DNA of 41,576 bases, from positions 1-41,576 of the forward strand of contig WJMD01000094.1 of the NCBI GenBank assembly GCA_014728125.1, written 5' to 3'. Shown here piece by piece: positions 16,701 through 23,827 of the stretch; within the stretch, counting starts at the first letter, position 1; each line of letters starts with the position of its first letter. Made by a program: the position numbers and the translations under genes. The notes under the pieces were generated by a model. It was not told where the DNA came from and did no database searches. It saw nothing but the letters and a program-made list of their open reading frames with translations. The stretch comes from Candidatus Effluviviaceae Genus V sp. (lineage in GTDB: Bacteria > Joyebacterota > Joyebacteria > Joyebacterales > Joyebacteraceae).

Positions 16701-16837
16701 GTGACAACCTCATCCCACAGAATCGGGAAGCCGTCCACGTCGTCGGCATTGACGTCGGAGATGGGTATCACGTCCGCGTGCAGCGTCGCCGCGAGGAGGA
16801 CGACCAGGACTCCGGCGAGAAATGCTCCTCTACTCAT
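13799..16837 (-). CDS. Large secreted OB-fold / lamin-tail / SbsA-Ig protein with FlgD-like C-terminus
   Basis: A 1012-residue exported protein. The signal peptide (to about 21) is followed by an OB-fold region (about 25-230; VTVRGVVTVGTG, GDSVLVTGQVVV), an Ig/cohesin-like stretch (about 240-365; GTASVNPDRVYTSETVTIDV), a lamin tail domain (about 370-550; VLINEIYAVSKS, AEFVELYNPGG, DLTGWVLTDVD), an SbsA-type Ig domain (about 560-665; FLLVVFNEPVDEGD), a second OB region (about 685-885) and a FlgD-like domain (QVFDLQGRSVATLYDG, VPVGVYICHVQS). It does not end in the usual KMVLLK but in IPIVVGRELE, similar to the neighbour's MPVVVGVKLDG. The second OB region plus C-terminus is clearly homologous to the whole mature neighbour at 16867-17958. 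Start: ATG 16835-16837 with AAGGAAG. The ligand is unknown; no catalytic domain is seen. Confidence 0.88.
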   Translation of the reverse strand: MSRGAFLAGVLVVLLAATLHADVIPISDVNADDVDGFPILWDEVVTVRGVVTVGTGLLDSTNDIYIQDTTGGVNVIQDGMTSPSVAAGDSVLVTGQVVVQTASKRTAVFVSTMLVPGSSIEVLNSGNPLPEPIELDCEDIYVNGEDWEGSYVVVRDVSLLYSWPPSCPQNGDGATQVADDDTLCWLWLDNDTDVCGSRAPLESFDVYGIVTPDPRSNWQPGHGVLPAMRSWILSLGPGSGTASVNPDRVYTSETVTIDVDVEGEGSVLSRVDIAIPDGWTWSGDVADVSLSGDGFSGASVLADSTSASRVSVTGASLESEVAGTVTISGLGTPASAVQSMFVVSTGSDSLAELATSPVVDVGASADEGVVLINEIYAVSKSTDSRDRAEFVELYNPGGSPVDLTGWVLTDVDDSGECGANLWEFPAGAEIGAGEYLVIAKDTKRTSSQGFNPVFGFNPDYELYDAEYGDVDWPGVDNLTLVASSTEEGSREIRLVGGYDENGTLVANTPAYEAVYLYSDRTKAYLVDAVEYRDPVFLDTDACTGAGLGGTADAWVPGPPPTHYSLGRDELSTDTDVSSADLVLSSTPTPGEVNVVTDDLAPEVESVQGAGSEFLLVVFNEPVDEGDAEDLGSYDVDRTLDLNSAWLSRDGRTVLISTSRQVPDEQYTMFVTGIDDVAGNALPDTSVTFSGYFDDTTPIAETQAWNDDGFSQMVTEEVAVVGFTTVPPGVFQPDRTNMYIQGLDDWGINLYSNGLVAQPPIFGDLVKASGSVTDYVSASSGAGATTEIDDAVITVLARGFDIIEPVDLPSGDVNDERYEGAFVKTSGVVISVEGFAYFIDDGSGSIQVYQNFSDLDFSEFALGDSVEVQGVILQYDLSRPYFSGYELAPRYQSDMIIRDAHYSSSAEASLVVDTENEDRLILNIDADQSIQIAYNAPRSSYVSIQVFDLQGRSVATLYDGLSLGPQRVSWDGRDDEGLKVPVGVYICHVQSRSTTGGSDGDAAIPIVVGRELE

Positions 16838-16866
16838 GGGTCTTCCTTTCGACGGTTCTCCTGGTG

Positions 16867-17958
16867 CTATCCGTCCAGCTTGACACCGACGACAACGGGC
16901 ATCGTCGCAACGCTGGTGTCGCCGTCCCTGTCGGTGGCTTCGAGTCTCACGATGTAGGTCCCGGCGGGAACGAGCCGCTTGAGTTCGTCGCGGCCGTCCC
17001 ACCCCTGGATGCCGGTCACGTAGAAGTCGTCCTTGTAGTACCCGGGGAGGTCCGAGTGACCGGTGTACTCCCCGTCCGTCAGCGTCCGCACACGACGGCC
17101 CTGGAGATCATAGACCTCGATGGTGACCGTGCTCTCCTCGGGCGCTGCGTATTCGATCGGCATGACGTAGCCGAGCTCGGGGACGAACGGCTTTGCCGGC
17201 GCCCTCAGCGTTGCGTTCGGCCAGTACTCGGGGTCTCCCGGCTCGGGCGCGTCGGCGTACCTGAGGTCGCGCTGGAACCGCGGCACGAGCTCCCAGCCGT
17301 CGAAGTACGGCTGGTCCCGGTCGTACTGCAGCGTGATCCCCGTCACGTCCAGCGTATCCCCGATGTCGAAGCCCGAGAAGTCGGTCGAGTCGTTGTTCGA
17401 CTGGTAGACCTGGATCTCGGCACCCGACCAAGGCTGCCAGATGTACATCTGCCAGTCGTAGTTGGTCTCCCTGACGACGCCGATGGTCCGGATGAGACGG
17501 CCCTCGTACTCCTCCTGCCCGGCCTCCTGCAGGTTGAAATAGCTCGGCTCCGGCTCGGGGTTTCCCGACGAAATGAGCGTGATGTCACTCGGGTTGTCGC
17601 AGAAGATCTGTGTCGTGGCGCCGGCTCCCGTCGACGTGCTCACGTACTCGTTGACCTCGCCGCTGATCTGGATGGTGTCCCCGAGCGCCAGGTCGAACGG
17701 TAGAGGGTCGAAACAGAAGACAGCCACTCCGCAGCCGTCGTTCTCGATGTACATCGACGTGTACATGGGCTGGATGTAGCCCGGAGGAAGCGTGACGGCG
17801 CCCCTCACCGTCACGTTCTGACCCTGCAGCGGCGAGAACCCGTTCTCGTCGTACTCCTGAACGTCGCAGATCGTGACGGCCCGGGCCGGGGCCGCGAGGG
17901 CCGCTCCCGTCAGCAGGACGGCCATCGCCGCCAGTGCGACCGTTGCGCTTCTCGTCAT
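16867..17958 (-). CDS. Secreted OB-fold protein with FlgD-like C-terminus, short paralogue of neighbour
   Basis: A 363-residue exported protein: signal peptide to about 27, a YhcR/ExeM-like OB-fold region (about 30-225; VTVRGAVTLPPGY, GDTIQISGEVNEYVSTSTG) and a FlgD-like Ig domain (about 262-363; YDLQGRRVRTL, VPAGTYIVRLEATD). It aligns with the C-terminal third of the next gene: GAGATTQI versus GAGATTEI, and ITLQYDRDQPYFDGWELVPR versus VILQYDLSRPYFSGYELAPR. One of the two therefore arose by segmental duplication. The C-terminus ATMPVVVGVKLDG lacks the basic KMVLLK tail. Start: ATG 17956-17958 after GGGAG. It sits between the sugar-binding lipoprotein of a CUT1 transporter and its larger paralogue; a surface role in binding polymer before uptake is a reasonable guess only. 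Confidence 0.86.
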   Translation of the reverse strand: MTRSATVALAAMAVLLTGAALAAPARAVTICDVQEYDENGFSPLQGQNVTVRGAVTLPPGYIQPMYTSMYIENDGCGVAVFCFDPLPFDLALGDTIQISGEVNEYVSTSTGAGATTQIFCDNPSDITLISSGNPEPEPSYFNLQEAGQEEYEGRLIRTIGVVRETNYDWQMYIWQPWSGAEIQVYQSNNDSTDFSGFDIGDTLDVTGITLQYDRDQPYFDGWELVPRFQRDLRYADAPEPGDPEYWPNATLRAPAKPFVPELGYVMPIEYAAPEESTVTIEVYDLQGRRVRTLTDGEYTGHSDLPGYYKDDFYVTGIQGWDGRDELKRLVPAGTYIVRLEATDRDGDTSVATMPVVVGVKLDG

Positions 17959-18019
17959 ATCACTCTCCCAGGTGTTTCCCCGCAGACGGCTCGTCTGCGA
18001 CGTGTACCGTACGGGCCTT

Positions 18020-19282
18020 CTAGAGCTCGGCGTTCACCGCGGCCGCGGCTTTGGCGAGCGCCTCCGCCGGCTCGGCCTGTTTTCTGAGCGCGCTCTCGAC
18101 GGCCATCTCCTCCAGGTACTTCCTCCCCGCGTACCACGCGGCCGTCCGCGGCTCGTAGCTCGCGAACTCGAGCTGCCGCAGCACGGCGTCGAGTCCGTCG
18201 ACCTCGGCGAACCTCGCGACCATCGCGTCGTCCTCGACGGCGCTCATCCTGACCGGCACGTAACCGGTCCGGGCCGCCCACCGCGCGGTGACCTCCGGAC
18301 TCGTGAACCACTTGATGAACTCCCAGGCAGCCTGCTTCTCCGCCTCGGACGCGTCGGCGAAGACAACGACGTTCGTACCGGCGATGAAGCAGCCCTTCTC
18401 CTCCTTCTCTGGAAGCGGCGCGACCGCCATGTCGAACGTGTACTTCCCCTCCATGAAGGAGAGCGAGACGGTCGACCCCTCGATCATCGCGACCTTCCCG
18501 GCCTGGAAGTCGTTCTGGTATTCGTAGCCGGACGTTACCTTCCCCCACTTCGTCAGCAGCTCGACCATGAACGAGAGCGCCTCGACGCCCTCGGGGCCGT
18601 CGAAGGCGGCCTCCGTGCCGTCCTCGTTGAGGATGCGCCCGCCGTTCTGGATCAGCAGGTTCTCGAACATCCACGCGCTGATCTGACCCGCCGTGCCCCA
18701 CTGGTCGATCTCCCCGTCGCCGTCGGTGTCCTTCGTCAGGCGCTTCGCGAAGCCCAGGTAGTCGTCCCAGTTTCTCGGGGCGCACTCGAGCCCCTCCTCG
18801 GCGAAGAGGTCGCGGTTCCAGTAGATGGCGCGCACGCTCTTGTTGAACGGAAATGAGTAGACGACGCCGTCCCACGTGTTGTTTTCGAGCATGCCCGGAA
18901 CGAAGTCGGCCCGCTCGGCCTCCGTCAGCCCGTTCGGGCCTTCGATGTAGCCGTTCAGCGGCTCAGCGCTTCCGTTCTCGATGAGCTCGCCGGTCCAGGC
19001 CTCGTACGCCTGCGCAAGCACGGGCGGCTGATTGGCGGCGACCGATGCCATGATCTTCTGCGACAGCGCCTGGTAGCGGCCCATGCTGACCGACTCGATC
19101 TCGATATCGTCGCGCGACGCATTGAACTCGGCGATGAGTTCGTCGAGCACGTCTCCCAGAGGGCCTCCCATCGCGTGCCAGAACTCGACGGTGACGACGC
19201 CCGACTCGGTCTCCCCCTCACCGCCGCACCCGGTGAACGCGAGGAGCGCGGCGAGCGCGGCGACGATCATGATCCGCTTCAT
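18020..19282 (-). CDS. Extracellular solute-binding lipoprotein, CUT1 sugar ABC transporter
   Basis: A 420-residue family 1 (MalE/UgpB-type) binding protein. The lipoprotein signal ends in LAFTGC (Cys19). Family marks follow: VTVEFWHAMGGP near the N-terminus, the hinge-region strand patterns, GVVYSFPFNKSVRAIYWNRDLF, TWDEY-like NWDDYLGFAKRLT, FQAGKVAMIEGS, and a C-terminal helix rich in Ala and Glu. It captures a sugar, oligosaccharide or glycerol-phosphate-like ligand outside the inner membrane and delivers it to the two permeases encoded just upstream. Start: ATG 19280-19282 with GGAGGAAGA in front. Spacing to the permease gene is 28 bases. No ATPase gene is adjacent. The ligand cannot be identified from sequence. 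Confidence 0.94.
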   Translation of the reverse strand: MKRIMIVAALAALLAFTGCGGEGETESGVVTVEFWHAMGGPLGDVLDELIAEFNASRDDIEIESVSMGRYQALSQKIMASVAANQPPVLAQAYEAWTGELIENGSAEPLNGYIEGPNGLTEAERADFVPGMLENNTWDGVVYSFPFNKSVRAIYWNRDLFAEEGLECAPRNWDDYLGFAKRLTKDTDGDGEIDQWGTAGQISAWMFENLLIQNGGRILNEDGTEAAFDGPEGVEALSFMVELLTKWGKVTSGYEYQNDFQAGKVAMIEGSTVSLSFMEGKYTFDMAVAPLPEKEEKGCFIAGTNVVVFADASEAEKQAAWEFIKWFTSPEVTARWAARTGYVPVRMSAVEDDAMVARFAEVDGLDAVLRQLEFASYEPRTAAWYAGRKYLEEMAVESALRKQAEPAEALAKAAAAVNAEL

Positions 19283-19310
19283 TCTTCCTCCCTCGATGAA
19301 AGCCCGGACG

Positions 19311-20324
19311 TCAACTCTTGAGTCCCGACGTCGCGAGGCTCTGGATGATCTGCTTCTGCGCGAAGAAGTAGGCGATGATGAGCGGAGCGACGCTGAAGGT
19401 CGCCGCTGCCATCATGAGCTCGTGGTTCGTGCCCTGCTCCTGCGAGAACCGCGCGAGTCCTACCTGAAGCGGCCGCACCTCGGGCGAGTTCGTCATGACG
19501 AGTGGCCAGAGGAACGAGTTCCAGGTCCCCACGATCGTGAAGATGACCACCGCCACGAGCACGGCCTTCGACAGCGGAAGCACGATCCTCCACAGGAAAC
19601 CCAGCCGGCTGCAGCCGTCGATGATCGCCGCGTCGTAGAGGTCGTTCGGGATCGTCCGGAAGTGCTGCCTCAGAAGAAAGATGGAGAAGATGTGGGCGAT
19701 CCATGGAATGATGAGCGCCTGGTACGTGTCGACCATCCCGAGCTTCACGAGGATGATGTACGACGGCACGATGTAGACGGGCTGCGGCACCATCATCATC
19801 GACAGGAACAGGACGAACAGGTTCTCCCTTCCCCAGAACTTCATGCGCGCGAACGCGTACGCCGCCAGCGAGGAGGTCACGAGCACGCCGGCCACGACGA
19901 AGAGCGTCACGAAGATCGTGTTGAAGTAGTAGCGCCCGAACGGCGCCTGGCGCCATGCCTCCAGGTAGTTCCCGAAGCGGAGTCGGACGCGGTCGACGAC
20001 TTGTTCGGCGTCGACCGTTCTCTCCCCCGCTCCGTCGACCGATGTCACGACGACGGTGCCCCCGGCTTCGTTCTCGGAGACGACGTAGACCTCCTCCCAC
20101 GAGCCGTCGGCCTCCTGCACGAAGTGACCGGTCGGGATCCACGTGGGAGGGAACGAGAGGATCTCGATCGGCGACTTGAGGGACGTCGAGATCATCCACA
20201 GGAACGGCACGATCATCAGGATCACGCCGAACCACAGTGCGGCGTAGATACCCGCCCGTCCCGCAGCGCGACTCGCGCGGTACGACGAATCGTCGTGCGA
20301 TGCCAGTGTCGCCTCGGCACTCAT
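19311..20324 (-). CDS. CUT1 ABC transporter permease (MalG/UgpE type) with periplasmic insert
   Basis: A 337-residue inner-membrane permease. The EAA loop that contacts the ATPase is present as YDAAIIDGCSRLGFLWRIVLPLSK. Six membrane segments fit the family. Unusual: between the first segment (MISTSLKSPIEILSFPPTW) and the second, where MalG proteins have about 25 residues before NYLEAW, there is an added stretch of about 50 residues (GHFVQEADGSWEEVYVV, then GERTVDAEQVVDRVRL) predicted as beta-rich and periplasmic. MalG relatives are usually about 275-300 residues. Start: ATG 20322-20324; the ribosome site is weak (GGAG twelve bases upstream), and no better start exists. It follows the other permease by 52 bases. 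Confidence 0.92.
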   Translation of the reverse strand: MSAEATLASHDDSSYRASRAAGRAGIYAALWFGVILMIVPFLWMISTSLKSPIEILSFPPTWIPTGHFVQEADGSWEEVYVVSENEAGGTVVVTSVDGAGERTVDAEQVVDRVRLRFGNYLEAWRQAPFGRYYFNTIFVTLFVVAGVLVTSSLAAYAFARMKFWGRENLFVLFLSMMMVPQPVYIVPSYIILVKLGMVDTYQALIIPWIAHIFSIFLLRQHFRTIPNDLYDAAIIDGCSRLGFLWRIVLPLSKAVLVAVVIFTIVGTWNSFLWPLVMTNSPEVRPLQVGLARFSQEQGTNHELMMAAATFSVAPLIIAYFFAQKQIIQSLATSGLKS

Positions 20325-20376
20325 TCGAGTCTCGTGCTCCCGTCCGAATCGGCCGCTCGAGTGACCTTTGCCGGCG

Positions 20377-21351
20377 CTAGTAGTACACGCGCCGCTCGAC
20401 GACGCGCCGCTGTATCAGGGTCAGCGTCAGGATGATGGCGAAGAGGATCAGCGCGACGGCGCTCGCGTACCCCATGTTGCCGCCGGCGTCGAACCCCTTC
20501 TCGAAGAGATAGTAGACGATGACCTTCGTGGTGCCCATCGGGCCGCCGACCGGCGGGCCCGTCATCAGGTAGATCTGCGTGAACACCTGGAACGAGACGA
20601 TCGTCGTCGACAGCAGCACGTAGAACGTCGTCGGTGAGAGGAGCGGCCACGTGATGCGCCAGAAGACCTGACGGCCGTTCGCCCCGTCGATCCGCGCCGC
20701 CTCGTAGTACTGCTCCGGGATGTTCTGAAGCCCGGCGAGGAAAATGACGATGTTGTATCCTATGCCCCTCCACACCGCCACGACGATGACCGCGATGAGC
20801 GCGAGGCTCGGGCCCGCCAGCCAGTCGGGCCACCATCCCCATCCCGCCGTCTCCGCCAGCATCTGGAAGACGCCGCGCGGCTCCTCGAGCCAGAGAAGCG
20901 GCGAGCCTCCGAGCGACTGGATGGCGTAGTTCAGAAGCCCCAGCCGCGGGTGGAAGATCCACTTCCACACCATTGAGACGGCGACGAGCGACGTCACGAC
21001 GGGAAGGAAGTAGACCGTACGGTAGAATCCCAGCCCCCGGATCTTCTTGTTCAGGAGCACCGCTGCGAAGAGCGAGAGGAAGAGCGAGATCGGCACGACG
21101 CCGAGAACGTAGTAGCCGGTCGTGCCGAGTGAGCTCCAGAACGTCGGGTCCTGAAGAAGGCGCGCGTACTGGGCGAGCCCCACGAAGCCCCGGATGCGTC
21201 CCATCTTGACGTCGAAGAAGCTCAGGAGAAACGCCGAGGCGATCGGCACCATGCGGAAGATGACGATGACGATCCCGGCCGGGACGATGTAGAGCATCGC
21301 CGTCACCGGGTCCATCGCCTTCTTGCGCTTGAGTTTCTCGAGCCAGCTCAC
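20377..21351 (-). CDS. CUT1 ABC transporter permease (MalF/UgpA type)
   Basis: A 324-residue inner-membrane permease, first of the sugar transporter genes in transcription order. The EAA loop reads YYEAARIDGANGRQVFWRITWPLLSP. The N-terminus WLEKLKRKKAMDPVTAML leads into the first membrane segment (YIVPAGIVIVIFRMVPIASAFLLSF), and the short domain lacks the large MalF periplasmic loop, as in UgpA and LacF. Start chosen at GTG (21349-21351), nine bases after GGAGAG; the open frame runs to 21414 without membrane or coding signs, and the ATG at codon 13 is also possible. With 19311-20324 and 18020-19282 it makes a complete import system except for the ATPase, which must be supplied from elsewhere, as in systems sharing an MsmK-type ATPase. 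Confidence 0.92.
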   Translation of the reverse strand: MSWLEKLKRKKAMDPVTAMLYIVPAGIVIVIFRMVPIASAFLLSFFDVKMGRIRGFVGLAQYARLLQDPTFWSSLGTTGYYVLGVVPISLFLSLFAAVLLNKKIRGLGFYRTVYFLPVVTSLVAVSMVWKWIFHPRLGLLNYAIQSLGGSPLLWLEEPRGVFQMLAETAGWGWWPDWLAGPSLALIAVIVVAVWRGIGYNIVIFLAGLQNIPEQYYEAARIDGANGRQVFWRITWPLLSPTTFYVLLSTTIVSFQVFTQIYLMTGPPVGGPMGTTKVIVYYLFEKGFDAGGNMGYASAVALILFAIILTLTLIQRRVVERRVYY

Positions 21352-21367
21352 GCCGCCCGTCTCTCCC

Positions 21368-21390
21368 TCCCCGGGGAACCGGCCCGGGGA
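21368..21390 (-). repeat. GC-rich hairpin between MBL lipoprotein and permease genes
   Basis: TCCCCGGG and CCCGGGGA pair perfectly around GAACCGG, 35 bases after the stop at 21425 and just before the GGAGAG of the permease. It may act as a partial terminator or an mRNA processing block that sets expression of the transporter apart from the lipoprotein. No U-tract follows. Confidence 0.45.
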
Positions 21391-21424
21391 CGCCCGAAGC
21401 CGCCCGGGCGCCACGGTTCAGCGT

Positions 21425-22717
21425 CTAGTGCGGATCGGGGTCCAGAGTGACCTCGATCGACTCGCCGTCGGTCTCGAGGACCAGATTGCCGTAGACCGGC
21501 TCCGCGTTGCGCGAGGTGTTGGGGAAGATGCGGTCCGTAATGAAGTAGTCCGCGTCGACCGCGCGGAGACCCTGGAGCACCTCTTCCTTCGCCAGCGCGG
21601 CCTCGACCATCGCGTTCGAGATGAACGCGACTCTCGGCCGGACGTTGTCGAGCCAGAGTTCGGAGGAGGAATCGTCGCTTCCGTGATGGCCCACCTGAAG
21701 GAAATCGGCGTTGAGCACGTCGCGACCGAAAGCGGTCACGATGTCGTACTCGGTGAAGTGCTCCGCGTCCCCCGTCGTGATGATCTCGACGTCGCCGTAG
21801 CGGATCATCAGAACGACGGAGTCGTTGTTGGTGTTCATCCCCTCCTCACCGGAGTCGTCGACCGCCATCATGGCCCCGCCCAGACCGGCGGCGAGGACCG
21901 TGACCTCGAAGCCGGGCGAATCGTCCCAGTCGAGCGCGTCGACGGTCTCGGACGAGTCACCCTGTCTGATGTAGGTGATCGGGATGTCATAGCGAGCGGC
22001 CTTCGCGCGGAGCCGCTCGGGGATGTCGCGGTAGAGGTCGGTCGTGTCCGGGCAGCAGAAGTGGTTGAAGACGAACCGGTTCAGGACGCCGTCGTTCTCG
22101 TCCCCCGGCTCGTAGGTCCCGAAGCCGCCGTAGTGGTCTATGTGATAGTGGGTCACAACCGCCGCGTCGAAGACGTCGAGTCCGTTCTCGTCGAGAAACG
22201 CCAGAACGTCGTCCAGCTTCTCGTAGTAGCCGGCGTCGATGAGAACGTTCGATCCGTCGGGGGTGGTCAGCGCCATCGAGAGTCCCCAGCCGACGTCGAT
22301 CATGCCCAGTCGCAACGACTCGCCGTAGAACGCGTCGCCTGTCAGCGTGTCAGGCAGACCGGCCGTGTTCTCGTAGGAGGTGTTGCCGGCGCGGTCGACG
22401 CTTCTCACCCGTACGACGTACTCCTCCCCCTCCTCCATCCCCAGCACCCGGACGCGGTGGAACGTCGAGTGGTACTTCGTCGACGCGTAGACGTAGTGCA
22501 CGTAGTCGCCGCCGACCGGCGCGTACTCGAGGACCGACAGCGCCTCCTCGTTCGTGGACCACGTGGCCTCCCCGCCCGAGTAGACGAAGTTCGTCACCTG
22601 AGGGCCCTCAGTATCGGAGGCCGGATCGAACGGGTTCGTCTCGCGCTCGCTGCACCCGACGACACTCAGCGCCACGAGGGTCAAGACGGCCAGGGGTCGA
22701 ATGATCATCCGTCCCAT
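21425..22717 (-). CDS. Lipoprotein with fibronectin-like and ComEC-like metallo-beta-lactamase domains
   Basis: A 430-residue lipoprotein with lipobox LSVVGC. A fibronectin type III-like segment (about 30-125; VTNFVYSGGEATWSTNEEA, VRVRSVDRAGNTSYEN) precedes a metallo-beta-lactamase-fold domain with LGMIDVGWGLSMAL, the metal motif THYHIDHYGG, NNDSVVLMIRYGDVEIITTGDAE and QVGHHGSDDSSS. The order DVGxG, HxHxDH, NxxSxVL..GD.xxLxTGD, HHGS is that of the MBL domain in ComEC/Rec2 and its stand-alone relatives, which are linked to DNA degradation. Start chosen at ATG 22715-22717 (AGGAG ten bases upstream); an ATG three codons in is possible, and the open frame upstream to 22798 crosses the promoter. 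It leads a transcript starting at the promoter 22786-22814. Phosphodiester hydrolysis at the cell surface is inferred. Confidence 0.88.
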   Translation of the reverse strand: MGRMIIRPLAVLTLVALSVVGCSERETNPFDPASDTEGPQVTNFVYSGGEATWSTNEEALSVLEYAPVGGDYVHYVYASTKYHSTFHRVRVLGMEEGEEYVVRVRSVDRAGNTSYENTAGLPDTLTGDAFYGESLRLGMIDVGWGLSMALTTPDGSNVLIDAGYYEKLDDVLAFLDENGLDVFDAAVVTHYHIDHYGGFGTYEPGDENDGVLNRFVFNHFCCPDTTDLYRDIPERLRAKAARYDIPITYIRQGDSSETVDALDWDDSPGFEVTVLAAGLGGAMMAVDDSGEEGMNTNNDSVVLMIRYGDVEIITTGDAEHFTEYDIVTAFGRDVLNADFLQVGHHGSDDSSSELWLDNVRPRVAFISNAMVEAALAKEEVLQGLRAVDADYFITDRIFPNTSRNAEPVYGNLVLETDGESIEVTLDPDPH

Positions 22718-22785
22718 AATCAGCCTGCTCCTGTTCGTATGTGTGTCAGCATTCCGCGCCGGCGCGGCGACCGACGCGTTCAGCG

Positions 22786-22814
22786 ATGGTAGGGCCAAAC
22801 AGGTGGGAAGTCAA
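22786..22814 (-). promoter_or_regulatory. Sigma-70-type promoter for the MBL-CUT1 gene series
   Basis: On the minus strand TTGACT (22809-22814), a 17-base spacer and TACCAT (22786-22791). The predicted start is near 22779, about 62 bases before the ATG at 22717. The leader carries the perfect palindrome CCGCGCCGGCGCGG (22754-22767). The 172-base gap between the MBL gene and the permease stop at 22890 contains no gene and no clear terminator. Confidence 0.68.
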
Positions 22815-22889
22815 GGAATGGGGAACGGAGGTTGCGCAGGACACGGGTGAACGGCCTCGATGCCGCAGACGCGGCGAACTCGACGGGAA

Positions 22890-23792
22890 CTAGTACGGTT
22901 TCCCGACGGCCGCGGGCGGTCTCGCCCGCCCGATGACGCTCACGAGAGCGAGCATCGTGAGCACATACGGGATCATCTGCACGAACTGGCTGGGGACGCC
23001 CCGCCCCTGGAGGCCCATCTGCACGGCCTCCGCGTATCCGAACAGGAGGCACGCAGCGAGCGCCCCTCCCGGCGTCCACTTCCCGAAGATCATCGCGGCG
23101 AGCGCGATGAACCCGCGTCCGGCCGACATGTTCTTCACGAACTGGTGTGTGTTGAGCGCGAGGAACGCGCCGCCCAGACCTGCCAGGACACCGGACAGAA
23201 GCACCCCGGCGTAACGCATCCGCCGGACACGAATCCCGAGGGTATCGGCGGCCTCCGGATGCTCTCCCGTCGCCCGGAGCCTCAGGCCGAACGGGGTGCG
23301 GAAGAGCACGACGTGCGCAGCGAGCACTCCGAGCAGCGCGAGGTAGACGAGCGGCGGGTAGTGACCGATGACCGGGTTGACCGCGCGCGCGACCGCTCCC
23401 CACGACTCGGGCAGCGCCCAGTGACTCATCGCGGCGACGGCCGGCGAGTTGGCGGAGCTCCCCCACACCAGCCACGTCCCGAACTGCGTCGCGCCCATCG
23501 CGAAGAGGTTGATGGCGACGCCGCTGACGATCTGGTCGGCGCGGAACGTGACCGAGACGACGGCATGCACAAGCGAGACCAGGACCCCTGCGGTCATGCC
23601 GGCTACGACGCCCGCCCACGGATCGCCCGTGAGGTCGGTCGCCAGGATGCTGGCGAACGCTCCGGAGAGCAGGATGCCCTCCAGTCCGATGTTCACGACG
23701 CCCGACCGCTCGGAGAACATGCCTCCCAGCGCCGCCAGAATGAGCGGCGTCGCCATGCGGAGCGCCGAATCGAGAACGGCAAGGTCGAACAT
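22890..23792 (-). CDS. Nucleoside (BMP-type) ABC transporter permease, NupQ/YufQ-like
   Basis: A 300-residue inner-membrane permease of the branched-chain amino acid/ribose superfamily. Diagnostic of the BMP/nucleoside branch are TPLILAALGGMFSERSGVVNIGLEG near residues 15-39, DQIVSGVAINLFAMG, and FRTPFGLRLRATGEHPEAADTLGI. It is the shorter, second permease (NupQ/BmpC role) that pairs with the product at 25483-26592. Start: ATG 23790-23792 with a weak ribosome site (GGGAG twelve bases upstream). It follows murJ by 35 bases, so both are likely on one mRNA with the transporter genes. Substrate: purine or pyrimidine nucleosides are known for this family; uptake of nucleosides made by the exported 5'-nucleotidase is an inference. 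Confidence 0.93.
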   Translation of the reverse strand: MFDLAVLDSALRMATPLILAALGGMFSERSGVVNIGLEGILLSGAFASILATDLTGDPWAGVVAGMTAGVLVSLVHAVVSVTFRADQIVSGVAINLFAMGATQFGTWLVWGSSANSPAVAAMSHWALPESWGAVARAVNPVIGHYPPLVYLALLGVLAAHVVLFRTPFGLRLRATGEHPEAADTLGIRVRRMRYAGVLLSGVLAGLGGAFLALNTHQFVKNMSAGRGFIALAAMIFGKWTPGGALAACLLFGYAEAVQMGLQGRGVPSQFVQMIPYVLTMLALVSVIGRARPPAAVGKPY

Positions 23793-23827
23793 CGTCGTCT
23801 CTCACTCCCCGGTTCGTGGTCGCATCA

